Part shown: positions 1-7,637 of the stretch, one piece after another
Position numbering within the stretch: the first letter of the stretch is position 1
Layout of the letters: each line of letters opens with the position of its first letter
DNA from: Psychromonas sp.
Lineage (GTDB): Bacteria > Pseudomonadota > Gammaproteobacteria > Enterobacterales > Psychromonadaceae
Assembly (NCBI GenBank): GCA_023145575.1
Contig: JAGLDN010000262.1
Location: forward strand, 1-11,010
Direction: 5' to 3'
DNA length: 11,010 nt
Notes under the pieces: model-generated
Seen by the model: the letters and a program-made list of their open reading frames with translations, nothing else
What the model was told of the DNA's origin: nothing
Database searches by the model: none
Translations under genes and position numbers: made by a program

Positions 1-65
1 TCAAATATTTGTTTGTTTTTATTCATAGCGATAATTTAACAGTTTTCCGTATGGAATTTTAGCTT

Positions 66-83
66 ACTGCGTAACATCAGTTA
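66..83 (-). repeat. 18-bp repeat, copy A (inverted relative to 5507-5524)
   Basis: The reverse complement reads TAACTGATGTTACGCAGT, identical over 18 of 18 bases to 5507-5524 and 16 of 18 to 5253-5270. It looks like a solo end of a mobile element, because the other copies flank a transposase remnant. No transposase is visible beside this copy. The element family is unknown. Confidence 0.6.
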
Positions 84-176
84 CATAAATTGAAATTTCA
101 AATTCTCAATAATCGCTAATTATAGCTGTATATTGGTATGTAAAAAAGTAATTTTTAACTCAGTAGCTTGAAGTTA

Positions 177-205
177 TTGAAATCCGTCTTATGCTTAAAT
201 ATATG
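177..205 (+). promoter_or_regulatory. Candidate sigma70 promoter for pilMNOPQ
   Basis: A TTGAAA hexamer at 177-182 is followed after 17 bp by TATATG at 200-205, giving 5 of 6 and 4 of 6 matches to the consensus. An overlapping alternative is TTGAAG (168-173) with TATGCT (190-195). Nothing comparable lies between the pil genes, which fits one promoter for the operon. In an AT-rich region such matches also arise by chance. Confidence 0.35.
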
Positions 206-250
206 AATATTTAAATATTTGATTTTTATTGGCTTGTTATGGTAGGTGCT

Positions 251-1309
251 ATGTTTTCATTTTTAAAGAAAAAAAACTCTAACGCATTGATTGGCATAGA
301 TTTTGGTTCTAATTGCATTAAAGCAATTGCATTATCAAAAACTAATGGAACTTATGTGATTGATGCTATTGCAGAAATATCAATTAAAAAAGGGCTTATT
401 GTTGATGGTCACTTTGAAGATATTCCTAAATTGACTTCTATTATCGAGCAACTCCGTAAAAATTTTCCTGATTTTTATAACAATGTTGCCATTGCTGTAA
501 CGGGTGTTGATGTTATGACCAAAACAATAAAAATTAATGCAGATTTAAATGAATTAGAACTTGAATCTCAAGTTGAAATTGAAGCCGAGATGAGCATTCC
601 TTTTCCTACTGATGAAATATTTTTAGATTTTGAAGTAATAGGACCTAATTTTGATGATTCTAATTTTAACGACGTTTTGATGAGTGTAGCCAGAAAAGAA
701 AATGTGATTTCACAGGTTGATTGCGTTGAAGATGCAGGATTGAAGGCAAAGATTGTTGATGTAGCAAGTCACGCACAAGCAAGAGCATGTCAACTTCTTT
801 TTGATCCAGAAGATCATCAGAAAGGAATTGTTATTATTGATATTGGTGCATCGCAAACCATGCTTAGTATACTTTATCAGGGGAATATAATTTTCACTAG
901 AAAAAAAAATTATGGGGGAGATGCCTGTACTGAATTAATTGTAGAGCATTATGGTTTAAGTTTTAGCGATGCTGAAAAAGCCAAGAAAACAAATAAGTTG
1001 CCAGCAGGCTGTGAAGATGACGTTATTCCCCTTTTCATCAACAAAGTTATCGATAACCTCCGGCTTGATTTGCGAATGTTCACAAACTCGCCTGAAAATA
1101 TTAAATTAGAAAAGATTATTTTAACCGGTGGCGGCCAATTGCTTAATGGTTTTTCTAACAAAATCGAAACAGAATTAAAAATTAAAGTTGACGTAGCGGA
1201 TCCATTTAGGGGGTTTGAATATACTAACAATTCAGATGAAAAATTGTTAGCTAGTCAAGGCGTTAGATATATCCTGGCTCTTGGTTTAGCACTTAGGAGA
1301 GTTAATTAA
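251..1309 (+). CDS. pilM: Type IV pilus inner-membrane platform protein PilM
   Basis: PilM is a cytoplasmic actin-like (FtsA-type) ATP-binding protein that docks to the inner face of the inner membrane by binding the PilN N-terminus. From the chosen start it has 352 residues, the usual family length. The actin-fold phosphate loops are visible: IGIDFGS near residues 14-20, IIDIGAS near 195-201, and TGGGQLL near 292-298. I prefer ATG 251 over ATG 239 because an AGG (244-246) sits just upstream and homologues begin with a short hydrophobic-lysine leader (FSFLKKK) before the first phosphate loop. The 239 start would add only four residues. It is the first gene of the pilMNOPQ operon, and its stop overlaps the pilN start by one base. 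I see no damaged motif. Confidence 0.95.
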   Translation: MFSFLKKKNSNALIGIDFGSNCIKAIALSKTNGTYVIDAIAEISIKKGLIVDGHFEDIPKLTSIIEQLRKNFPDFYNNVAIAVTGVDVMTKTIKINADLNELELESQVEIEAEMSIPFPTDEIFLDFEVIGPNFDDSNFNDVLMSVARKENVISQVDCVEDAGLKAKIVDVASHAQARACQLLFDPEDHQKGIVIIDIGASQTMLSILYQGNIIFTRKKNYGGDACTELIVEHYGLSFSDAEKAKKTNKLPAGCEDDVIPLFINKVIDNLRLDLRMFTNSPENIKLEKIILTGGGQLLNGFSNKIETELKIKVDVADPFRGFEYTNNSDEKLLASQGVRYILALGLALRRVN

Positions 1310-1878
1310 TGTCTAATATAAATTTACTTCCGTGGCGAATTGAGCATAAAACGAAAAAGAAAAATACGTTTCTCCTTATATTGGCACTTTCTTTAATGTC
1401 TGTTATAGCCATTTCCTTTTTAGGAAAATTATTCATTGAAATGAAAATTACAGCACAAAATCAGCGTAATCAATTTTTAGAAACACAAACTCTTATTCTA
1501 GATCGAAGACTCGTTGAAATTCAAGAAATAAAAAAACAAAAATTATCACTTGAACACAGAATTCAAGCAATTAAGACGTTAGAAAAAAAACGTAATTCAG
1601 TCACACGTCTATTTAATACACTGGTCCAGATCACGCCAAAAGGTGTGTACATAAATGATCTGATCTATTCAGGAGATAAGATAATCGTTAAGGGTTTAAG
1701 TGAATCGAATAAAAGGTTGGCAGGAATGGTAAGAAATATTGACGGGGCGGGCTGGTTAAGTGATGCGAATATTAGCTCAGTTATTGCAGGACCTACAAAG
1801 CCAATGAAATTGTATAAATTTTCGTTGAACTTCGTTGTTAGTAACGAAAAAAAAGAGATAAATAATGAATATAAATGA
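1309..1878 (+). CDS. pilN: Type IV pilus assembly protein PilN
   Basis: PilN is a bitopic inner-membrane protein of the alignment complex that pairs with PilO and recruits PilM. The N-terminus MSNINLLPWR carries the INLLPWR signature that inserts into a PilM groove. One membrane span lies at about residues 20-40, followed by a charged coiled-coil stretch (about 45-97) and a small periplasmic fold (about 100-180). The length of 189 residues is normal. Its ATG shares a base with the pilM stop (TAATG), and AGGAGAG lies about ten bases upstream, so translational coupling is likely. Its 3' end overlaps pilO by 14 bases. Confidence 0.95.
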   Translation: MSNINLLPWRIEHKTKKKNTFLLILALSLMSVIAISFLGKLFIEMKITAQNQRNQFLETQTLILDRRLVEIQEIKKQKLSLEHRIQAIKTLEKKRNSVTRLFNTLVQITPKGVYINDLIYSGDKIIVKGLSESNKRLAGMVRNIDGAGWLSDANISSVIAGPTKPMKLYKFSLNFVVSNEKKEINNEYK

Positions 1879-2437
1879 TCTAGAATTTGAAAATATTGGT
1901 AGTTGGCCTGCCATGTATCGAGTGGCTACTATAGTGATTGTTTGCGTTTTATTAATGGGCGGTTTCTTTTATTACATTACCCTTTCACAACTAGAGAGTT
2001 TAAGTGTTATGGAAAAGAAAGAGATAACGCTAAAAAGGAACTTCACAACAAAAGCGGCGTTATCTTCTAACCTTGAGATTTATCAAGCCCAATTGGTTGA
2101 GATAAACCTAATTTATGAAGGGTTATTAGAAAAATTACCAAGTAAAAAAGAGGTTGCTAAACTACTTGATGATATCAGCTTTGTTGGTGAACATCATGGG
2201 TTGCAATTTAAAGCGATTAATTGGGGGATCCCTAAAGATGCTGGAATGACGATTGAAGTGCCTATTAGCCTGAAAGTTGTAGGCTCTTATGCTAAATTAG
2301 GAGCCTTTGCGGATGATATTGCAGCACTTCCTCGTATTGTCATTTTAGATGATATGCGGCTCACAAAAGATATAAGTAGTGAGCTCGTCTTAAATGTAAT
2401 TGCCAAGACATATCGTTTCAAAGGAGATGGAAAATGA
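1865..2437 (+). CDS. pilO: Type IV pilus assembly protein PilO
   Basis: PilO is the inner-membrane partner of PilN; the heterodimer links PilM to the PilP-PilQ periplasmic complex. A short cytoplasmic N-terminus ends in the SWPAMYR region, followed by one membrane span (about residues 20-40), a coiled-coil segment (about 42-90), and a ferredoxin-like periplasmic domain containing the SYAKLGAFADDIAALPRI region near residues 141-158, typical of the PilO family. At 190 residues it has normal length. The start lies inside the 3' end of pilN (14-bp overlap) and the stop overlaps the pilP start as ATGA, so the genes are probably co-translated in fixed ratios. Confidence 0.94.
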   Translation: MNINDLEFENIGSWPAMYRVATIVIVCVLLMGGFFYYITLSQLESLSVMEKKEITLKRNFTTKAALSSNLEIYQAQLVEINLIYEGLLEKLPSKKEVAKLLDDISFVGEHHGLQFKAINWGIPKDAGMTIEVPISLKVVGSYAKLGAFADDIAALPRIVILDDMRLTKDISSELVLNVIAKTYRFKGDGK

Positions 2438-2952
2438 GGAATATTCTTTCTTTTTTTATGATATTGGGGCTCTTTGGATGTATAGATCATGACACCTCAG
2501 ACTTAAATGAATTCATTGACGCTGAAATGAAAAAAACGTACCCGATTCATGACAAAATTCCAAAACTTGTAAATGTTGAATCAATTAAATTCACACAAGG
2601 TGCTGGTCGAAATCCATTTTCTATTCCGCGAGCAGAAGTTATCTCTCCGATAAAAAATACACCGGTTAGTTGTCCCCAACCTGATTTTGAAAGAAAAAAG
2701 GGAGCGCTTGAAATGTATTCATTAAACAATCTTCAAATGAAAGGTACCTTACAAAGCGAAGATGCATTAACAGCATTAATACAATCTCCTGATGGAAAAA
2801 TACACCAATTGAACCTTACTGATTATATCGGATTAAATTATGGAAAAGTTTTAACTATAGAAAAAGATAAAGTTAAGTTAATGGAGTTTGCGGCAAATAA
2901 AGATGGTTGTTGGCATGAAAGAATGGCACAAATCACTTTGCATTTAAAATAA
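2434..2952 (+). CDS. pilP: Type IV pilus lipoprotein PilP
   Basis: PilP is a lipoprotein whose C-terminal beta domain binds the periplasmic N0 region of PilQ and whose N-terminal flexible part binds PilN-PilO. A short signal peptide ends in a lipobox, LFGC, with the lipidated cysteine at residue 16. The +2 residue is Ile, not Asp, so nothing in the sequence signals inner-membrane retention by the Lol rule. The RNPF motif (59-62) and the MKGTL and GCWHER segments (about 102-106 and 158-163) are family hallmarks. The 172-residue length is normal. It overlaps pilO by 4 bp, with AGGAGATGG just upstream, and is followed by pilQ after a 29-bp gap. Confidence 0.94.
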   Translation: MRNILSFFMILGLFGCIDHDTSDLNEFIDAEMKKTYPIHDKIPKLVNVESIKFTQGAGRNPFSIPRAEVISPIKNTPVSCPQPDFERKKGALEMYSLNNLQMKGTLQSEDALTALIQSPDGKIHQLNLTDYIGLNYGKVLTIEKDKVKLMEFAANKDGCWHERMAQITLHLK

Positions 2953-2981
2953 AAACATAAATTGAGAGAGGTACCGTTATA

Positions 2982-5117
2982 ATGCAGTATTTAAATTTAA
3001 AGCGCGTGAGTGATTTTTTCTCTATTGTTTTGAGCTTATTATTTTCATCAATTGTATTTGCAGAGGCACAGTTAATTAAGCTTAATGTTAATGAGCTAAG
3101 TAATGGTAAATTTGAAATTCAATTTAAATTTAATGAAAAAATAGGATCTTATAAGGATAAACTAACCTACCGACCTAATGAATTGCTGATTGATATTGAT
3201 AGAGCAAACTCTCGTCTAAAACAAAATTCAGTATTAATCGGTAAACATGGAATTAAGGCAATAGAAGCAAAACGAACTATTGAAGGCTTAAGAATTGCCA
3301 TTGGTCTTAAACAGCTAGTGCCGTATAAAATAACTAAAGACGGTACGACTATTTCAGTTCGGTTTGGCGATGTATCTCCAAAATCTAAGCAAACAAGTAA
3401 AACAGAAAAAGCGCTCATTAGCGCTATTGCTCAACATGGTGGAAAACAAGTGGCGGATTCTCCTGCCCTTCGACCTCAAACGGAAATTAAAATTAAAACA
3501 CCAGGCAAAACACCAAAAGGCTATGTGAATAGCGTTAAATCTATTGACTTTAAACGTGGTAAAGAAGGCCAAGGTAAGTTGCTAGTTTACCTCGATAACT
3601 CAAGTGTTGCAGTTGATTTAAAACGCAGAGATAACCAATTGATTGCTGAATTTAAAAGTACATTTATTCCCGATAATTTGTTATATGTTATGGATGTCGT
3701 TGATTTTGGAACAGTTATAAATACAGTGGAGACATTTAAGGAAAAAGGTACAACGCGTTTTATTTTTTCGTTAAAAGATAAATATAATTATCGCTATGAT
3801 CAACTGGATACACTTTTTATGATTGAAGTGACAGCAAAACCTAAAAATCAACCAGTTGAAATCGAGCAAGGTAAGGCTATTTCATTAAACTTTCAAGATA
3901 TCCCTGTTCGTACTGTTCTGCAATTAATCGCTGATTTCAATGGATTTAACCTTGTCATTACCGACTCGGTAACGGGTAATATAACGTTGCGTTTAGATGA
4001 TGTACCTTGGGAGAAAGCACTCGATATCATCCTAAAAGCGAAAGGCCTTGGCAAACGCATGGATGGCAATATATTAATGGTTGCACCTGCTGATGAGCTA
4101 GCCGAAAAAGAACGCGCTCAACTCGAATCAGCTAAAAATGTTGCACAACTTAATCCGTTATATTCTGAGTTTATTCAAATTAATTATGCAAAAGCCACCA
4201 ATATTGCAGCCATACTTTCTTCTGGCAAAACCAGTTTACTTTCTTCTCGCGGTGCGGTTAGTGTTGATGAAAGAACCAATATTTTATTATTAAAAGACAC
4301 CGCAGTTGTAATTGACGCCGTTAAAGATATGATCGAAATGCTAGATATTCCACTTAAACAGGTTGTTATTGAGGCTCGCATGGTAACGGTTAGCGATTCA
4401 GTTGGAGAGGAGCTTGGAGTGAAATGGGGGATGAGTTCTGCAAACGGTAAAAATGTTGATACCTCAGGGACACTCGAAGGAATCGAAGGTTTAAGGGCAG
4501 GAACCTCCTCTTTTAATGATCGTTTGAATGTAAACTTACCCGTCGCAGGAGCTGCGGGTACGATTGCATTTCAAATTGCAAAACTTGCAAGCGGACAAGT
4601 GCTCGATCTAGAACTTTCAGCATTAGAAAAAGAAAATAAAGCAGAAATTATCGCAAGTCCACGTATTACAACCGCAAACCAGCAAACTGCATATATTGAA
4701 CAAGGTACTGAGATCCCTTATGTTGAATCGTCATCCTCAGGTGCTACTACCGTCGCTTTTAAAAAAGCCGTATTAAGTTTGCAAGTAACCCCGCAAATCA
4801 CACCCGATAATAAGGTAATTTTAGATTTAATTATTACACAAAACACGAGAGGGGAAGTTATTCCAACAGGTACTGGGCAAGCAGTTTCCATTGATACGCA
4901 AGAAATAAATACGCAAGTTTTGGTTGAAAACGGTGAAACGATTGTTTTAGGAGGGATTTATCAGCAACAAATTATAGATAGCGTTCAAAAAGTTCCTTTA
5001 CTAGGCGATATTCCATATCTTGGTGTTCTGTTCAGAACAACAATTACTCAAAGTCGAAAAGCAGAGTTGTTAATTTTTGTGACACCAAAAATAGTAGTGC
5101 AAACAGACTATAAATAA
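2982..5117 (+). CDS. pilQ: Type IV pilus outer-membrane secretin PilQ
   Basis: PilQ forms the outer-membrane channel through which the pilus leaves the cell. In order it has a Sec signal peptide with likely cleavage after VFA (residue 27), two AMIN-type peptidoglycan-binding regions (about 32-128 and 184-284), a secretin/TonB short N-terminal domain (about 300-368, with the NITLRLDDVPWEKALDIIL segment), an N1 ring domain (about 395-458), and the secretin barrel (about 460-706). The barrel contains the signature VPLLGDIPYLGVLFR at 671-685. The length of 711 residues is normal. A strong GAGAGAGG lies 11 bases before ATG 2982. It closes the pil operon. No deletion or frameshift is visible. Confidence 0.97.
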   Translation: MQYLNLKRVSDFFSIVLSLLFSSIVFAEAQLIKLNVNELSNGKFEIQFKFNEKIGSYKDKLTYRPNELLIDIDRANSRLKQNSVLIGKHGIKAIEAKRTIEGLRIAIGLKQLVPYKITKDGTTISVRFGDVSPKSKQTSKTEKALISAIAQHGGKQVADSPALRPQTEIKIKTPGKTPKGYVNSVKSIDFKRGKEGQGKLLVYLDNSSVAVDLKRRDNQLIAEFKSTFIPDNLLYVMDVVDFGTVINTVETFKEKGTTRFIFSLKDKYNYRYDQLDTLFMIEVTAKPKNQPVEIEQGKAISLNFQDIPVRTVLQLIADFNGFNLVITDSVTGNITLRLDDVPWEKALDIILKAKGLGKRMDGNILMVAPADELAEKERAQLESAKNVAQLNPLYSEFIQINYAKATNIAAILSSGKTSLLSSRGAVSVDERTNILLLKDTAVVIDAVKDMIEMLDIPLKQVVIEARMVTVSDSVGEELGVKWGMSSANGKNVDTSGTLEGIEGLRAGTSSFNDRLNVNLPVAGAAGTIAFQIAKLASGQVLDLELSALEKENKAEIIASPRITTANQQTAYIEQGTEIPYVESSSSGATTVAFKKAVLSLQVTPQITPDNKVILDLIITQNTRGEVIPTGTGQAVSIDTQEINTQVLVENGETIVLGGIYQQQIIDSVQKVPLLGDIPYLGVLFRTTITQSRKAELLIFVTPKIVVQTDYK

Positions 5118-5142
5118 TAGCTCTTTTGAAAAGTGAGTGGGC

Positions 5143-5184
5143 AGGTACCCATTTAACCTGATGTTATTCAATAGGACCTTTTTT
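5143..5184 (+). terminator. Weak candidate terminator after pilQ
   Basis: AGGTACC at 5143-5149 can pair, with one bulged A, to GGACCT at 5174-5179, which runs directly into a T6 tract (5179-5184). The loop is long (24 nt) and the stem short, so this is only a plausible rho-independent terminator for the pil operon. No better candidate is present in the gap. Confidence 0.25.
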
Positions 5185-5252
5185 ATGATGGATTTATTTT
5201 TCATCAAGTTTTATATTGATCATCCTTGGTTTGTTAAATCCATTGAATGTAA

Positions 5253-5286
5253 TGACTGATGTTACGCAATTATTAATGAAGGCGTA
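5253..5286 (+). repeat. Direct repeat, copy B, left of the transposase remnant
   Basis: ACTGATGTTACGCA is shared exactly with 5509-5522. The downstream AAGGCGTAA block (5279-5286 here, in the form AAGGCGTA) also recurs near 5537-5545. The two direct copies bracket the ISL3-type transposase fragment and match the inverted copy at 66-83. They may be terminal sequences of a transposable element, but the family is not identified. Confidence 0.55.
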
Positions 5287-5505
5287 AATATAGTCCTCCA
5301 AACAGAGGAGGCGGGAAATCTATTACTCAAAGGAACTCGTTATATTTTTTTGAAGAATGATTCAAGCTTAACTAAAAAACATAAAACCCAAAAAGAAGCG
5401 CTGAGCCTGCCTAAGCTAAATTTATAATCAGTAAAAGCAATAACGATCAGAGAAACGTTTCAACAGATTTATTTAGCGCAAACTGCAGATGAATTTGATA
5501 TGTTA
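5284..5505 (+). pseudogene. Remnant of ISL3-family transposase (C-terminal part)
   Basis: One + frame reads through TEEAGNLLLKGTRYIFLKND, then LTKKHKTQKEALSLPKLNL, an in-frame TAA at 5425-5427, then SVKAITIRETFQQIYLAQ and TADEFDMLL. This order (a K-GTRY-LKN segment, an LT-K-Q linker, a leucine-rich stretch, a KAY-IR-like helix, then a FQ-IY helix) matches my knowledge of the C-terminal half of ISL3-type DDE transposases. No start codon, no N-terminal catalytic Asp region and no complete 3' end are present, and there is an internal stop, so it is not functional. It lies between direct repeats at 5253-5286 and 5507-5545. Family assignment is by eye and needs a protein search. Confidence 0.6.
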
Positions 5506-5506
5506 T

Positions 5507-5545
5507 TAACTGATGTTACGCAGTTGAGACCTGCACAAGGCGTAA
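5507..5545 (+). repeat. Direct repeat, copy C, right of the transposase remnant
   Basis: The first 18 bases are identical to the reverse complement of 66-83 and share a 14-base core with 5253-5270. AAGGCGTAA follows at about 5537-5545, as at copy B. The frame of the transposase remnant runs straight into this repeat without a stop, so the original gene was probably cut off at this junction. Confidence 0.55.
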
Positions 5546-5576
5546 GGCATCAATTGCTGCTTTTTGTGCTTTGATA

Positions 5577-5836
5577 TATAACCATGTGACGTAACAATGA
5601 AACATCAGACGCAAATTAGGCAATTATAATAAGGCGAAATTGAGGTAATGGCTACTCCCTTTCGATTGTTGCAGCGCAAGGCTGGTTTTCGAATTAGCAC
5701 CGCGTGGGACAAGGCGACTTTCACCAATCAAGAAAATTATAAAATTTCGATTTAGAACTATTAGCCTTCAATTTTATGCTGAGTACCTTAGCACAATTAC
5801 CTTGCTGGCGTTGCATTTTTACGTCACATGGGTATA
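5577..5836 (+). mobile_element. Non-autonomous inverted-repeat element, copy 1 (260 bp)
   Basis: The ends are 23-bp inverted repeats with 21 matches: 5577-5599 (TATAACCATGTGACGTAACA...) against 5814-5836 (...TTTTACGTCACATGGGTATA). TA dinucleotides lie just inside and outside each end, so a TA target duplication is possible but cannot be proved. Internally it shares the blocks GGCTACTCCC/TTGCTACCCC, ATAAAATTTCGA and CTTCAATTTTATGC with copies at 8940-9338 and 10189-10451. An internal imperfect stem pairs GATTGTTG (5664-5671) with CACCAATC (5722-5729). There is no coding capacity. It resembles a MITE or structured intergenic repeat. It lies about 200 bp upstream of aroK. Confidence 0.75.
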
Positions 5837-5838
5837 TT
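5811..5838 (+). promoter_or_regulatory. Outward promoter-like site at right end of repeat copy 1
   Basis: TTGCAT (5811-5816), a 16-bp spacer and TATATT (5833-5838) form a sigma70-like pair in which the terminal inverted repeat supplies the spacer and -10. The same arrangement with the same spacing occurs at the right end of copy 2. It points towards aroK, whose start is about 200 bp downstream. Confidence 0.35.
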
Positions 5839-5972
5839 AACAGCCAGATTAGATAGATCTAAAGCAAATTCCATAATTTTGCCCACTTGAAACGTACAAG
5901 AGCCAAAAATGAGCCATGCCTATCTTTTATTATGTATATGTAATATAACTTCTCGCATAGCTTTATGAACAT

Positions 5973-5981
5973 TGTTATAAT
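5973..5981 (+). promoter_or_regulatory. Extended -10 promoter candidate for aroK-aroB-damX
   Basis: TGTTATAAT is a perfect -10 hexamer (5976-5981) with the TG extension one base upstream, about 54 bp before the aroK ATG. No good -35 is found at the right spacing, as is common for extended -10 promoters. An 8-bp inverted repeat, CTCGCATA (5952-5959) and TATGCGAG (6020-6027), brackets the promoter and the aroK ribosome-binding area; its role is unknown. Confidence 0.5.
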
Positions 5982-6034
5982 GTTTTTCTTCTCTTTTAAA
6001 GGGTACTTCATCACTCATATATGCGAGTAACGAC

Positions 6035-6550
6035 ATGATAGAACAACGCAATATTTTCCTAGTTGGACCAATGGGAGCGGGTAAAAGTACAATTGGTCGG
6101 CACCTTGCACATATACTACACCTTGACTTTCATGATTCAGATGCTACCATCGAAAAAAATACAGGTGCCGATATTGCTTGGATCTTTGATGTTGAGGGCG
6201 AAGAAGGCTTCCGAAGCAGGGAACGTAAAGTAATAAATAAATTAACGCAAAATAAGGGCATTGTTTTAGCAACAGGCGGTGGGGTTGTCATTCAAGATGA
6301 AAACCGTAATTGTCTTTCGGCGCGTGGGATTGTTGTTTATTTGAAAACAAGCATAGAAAAGCAGCTAGCTCGCACAAAAAAAGATAAACTTCGCCCTTTT
6401 TTGCAAACTGACGATCCTAAATCGAAATTAGTAGAATTATCAAAGATACGTAATCCTTTATATGATGAGATTGCCGATTATATTATTGATACAGATGAAC
6501 AGAGTGCAAAAGTGGTTGCAAATAAAATAATAAAATTATTAAACTTTTAG
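6035..6550 (+). CDS. aroK: Shikimate kinase I
   Basis: AroK phosphorylates the 3-hydroxyl of shikimate with ATP, the fifth step of the shikimate pathway, in the cytoplasm. The Walker A loop GPMGAGKST spans residues 11-19. The shikimate-binding DSD lies at 34-36, FRSRE with Arg60 at 59-63, GGG at 81-83, and the LID arginine in the KLRPFL segment near 137-142. The length of 171 residues matches enteric AroK, and the sequence reads collinearly with it. A GAG about eight bases upstream supports ATG 6035. It is the first gene of an aroK-aroB-damX-like cluster, with aroB 15 bp downstream. It follows a 0.9-kb gap that contains its own promoter candidates. Confidence 0.97.
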   Translation: MIEQRNIFLVGPMGAGKSTIGRHLAHILHLDFHDSDATIEKNTGADIAWIFDVEGEEGFRSRERKVINKLTQNKGIVLATGGGVVIQDENRNCLSARGIVVYLKTSIEKQLARTKKDKLRPFLQTDDPKSKLVELSKIRNPLYDEIADYIIDTDEQSAKVVANKIIKLLNF

Positions 6551-6565
6551 AAAAATGGAACTTTA

Positions 6566-7636
6566 ATGGACAAGTTAGCTGTTCAATTAGGCGCTCGTAG
6601 TTACCCAATTTCGATTGGAGAAAATTTATTATCTTCAGCTAAGCTTTTTGAAAGCGCGATTGTCAATAAGAAGGTCATGATTATAACAAATAATGTTGTG
6701 GCACCACTTTACCTCCAGCAATGTGAAAAAACCTTACAAAATTTTCAAGTCGAACACATTATATTACCTGACGGTGAAAAATATAAAACTTTCAAAACGT
6801 TTGAAGCCATCCTAAATACTCTACTTAAAAAAAAATACGCAAGAGATACTACAATTGTCGCGTTAGGCGGTGGTGTTATTGGCGATATAGCAGGTTTTGT
6901 GGCTGCATGCTATCAAAGAGGCGTTGCATTTATTCAAGTACCTACCACTGTTTTAGCGCAGGTTGACTCGTCAGTTGGTGGGAAAACAGCTGTCAATCAT
7001 CCTTTGGGTAAAAATATGATTGGTGCTTTTTATCAACCTCAAACTGTTATTATTGATATAAATTGTCTTAAGACATTACCTAAGCGAGAGTTCGTGGCTG
7101 GTATGGCTGAGGTGATTAAATACGGTGTTATTTATGACAGAAATTTCTTTGACTGGCTTAATGATAATGTCGATGATATTAAAGCACTTGAAGCAGATAA
7201 AATTACCTACATGATTAAACGTTGTTGTGCTATTAAAGCTGAAATTGTCGCGCAAGATGAAAAGGAACATGGTATTCGAGCGTTATTAAATCTTGGGCAT
7301 ACATTTGGTCATGCAATTGAAGCTGAACAAGGATATGGTAACTGGCTCCATGGTGAAGCCGTTGCTGTAGGCATAGTGATAGCCGCTAAAATAGCTTTAA
7401 CTAAGGGCCTTATTGAGCGAGAGGAAGTAGAACAGATCATGCTCTTAATCGACCAATTTAATCTCCCATCAGCGCCACCAGAACTAATGAAATACAGCCA
7501 TTTTGCGAAACACATGCAGCTAGATAAAAAGGTCTTAGATGGTAAAATAAGATTAATATTACCAACATCAATTGGAACAGGTGACATTTTTTCAGATACA
7601 AGTGAAGCCGCTATGCAAAGTGTAATTGGACTTTAA
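6566..7636 (+). CDS. aroB: 3-dehydroquinate synthase
   Basis: AroB converts DAHP to 3-dehydroquinate, the second step of the shikimate pathway, using NAD+ and a divalent metal. The NAD-binding region includes DGEKYKT (69-75) and GGGVIGDIAGFVA (101-113). The VDSSVGGKTAVNH segment (133-145) and the metal ligands expected from enteric AroB are all present: Glu182 in GMAEVIKYG, His245 in NLGHTFGHA, His262 in WLHGEAVAVG. The length of 356 residues is typical. It lies 15 bp after aroK and ends 1 bp before the next gene, indicating a shared transcript. There is no strong Shine-Dalgarno sequence (TGGAA only), so translation may depend on the upstream gene. Confidence 0.97.
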   Translation: MDKLAVQLGARSYPISIGENLLSSAKLFESAIVNKKVMIITNNVVAPLYLQQCEKTLQNFQVEHIILPDGEKYKTFKTFEAILNTLLKKKYARDTTIVALGGGVIGDIAGFVAACYQRGVAFIQVPTTVLAQVDSSVGGKTAVNHPLGKNMIGAFYQPQTVIIDINCLKTLPKREFVAGMAEVIKYGVIYDRNFFDWLNDNVDDIKALEADKITYMIKRCCAIKAEIVAQDEKEHGIRALLNLGHTFGHAIEAEQGYGNWLHGEAVAVGIVIAAKIALTKGLIEREEVEQIMLLIDQFNLPSAPPELMKYSHFAKHMQLDKKVLDGKIRLILPTSIGTGDIFSDTSEAAMQSVIGL

Positions 7637-7637
7637 T

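Larger units (their letters stand above)
1..238. other. Upstream region of pilM, no complete gene
   Basis: No complete gene is visible. In many gammaproteobacteria a divergent penicillin-binding protein gene (mrcA/ponA) lies upstream of pilM. A minus-strand ATG at 26-24 opens a short frame that runs off the window edge, but it has no Shine-Dalgarno sequence and too few codons to identify, so I do not call it. The region holds a short repeat (66-83) and a candidate pilM promoter (177-205). A 14-bp perfect AT palindrome lies at 206-219, which may be an operator or simply base composition. Confidence 0.5.

Noticed and set aside
1..26. Possible start of a divergent minus-strand gene (mrcA position)
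   Set aside because: Only eight codons are visible and no Shine-Dalgarno sequence precedes the ATG; synteny alone is not enough.
949..1230. 93-codon minus-strand open frame inside pilM
   Set aside because: It is antisense to a conserved, well-supported gene and its product has no recognisable features; the same applies to the other antisense frames in pilP, pilQ, aroB, damX and rpe.
5186..5206. TGATGGA/TTCATCA hairpin after pilQ
   Set aside because: Weak AT-rich stem with a G-T pair and only a short T-rich tail; not convincing as a terminator.
5860..5925. Minus-strand frame resembling a transposase C-terminus
   Set aside because: Fewer than 20 codons and no family-specific motif; similarity is too vague to call a remnant.
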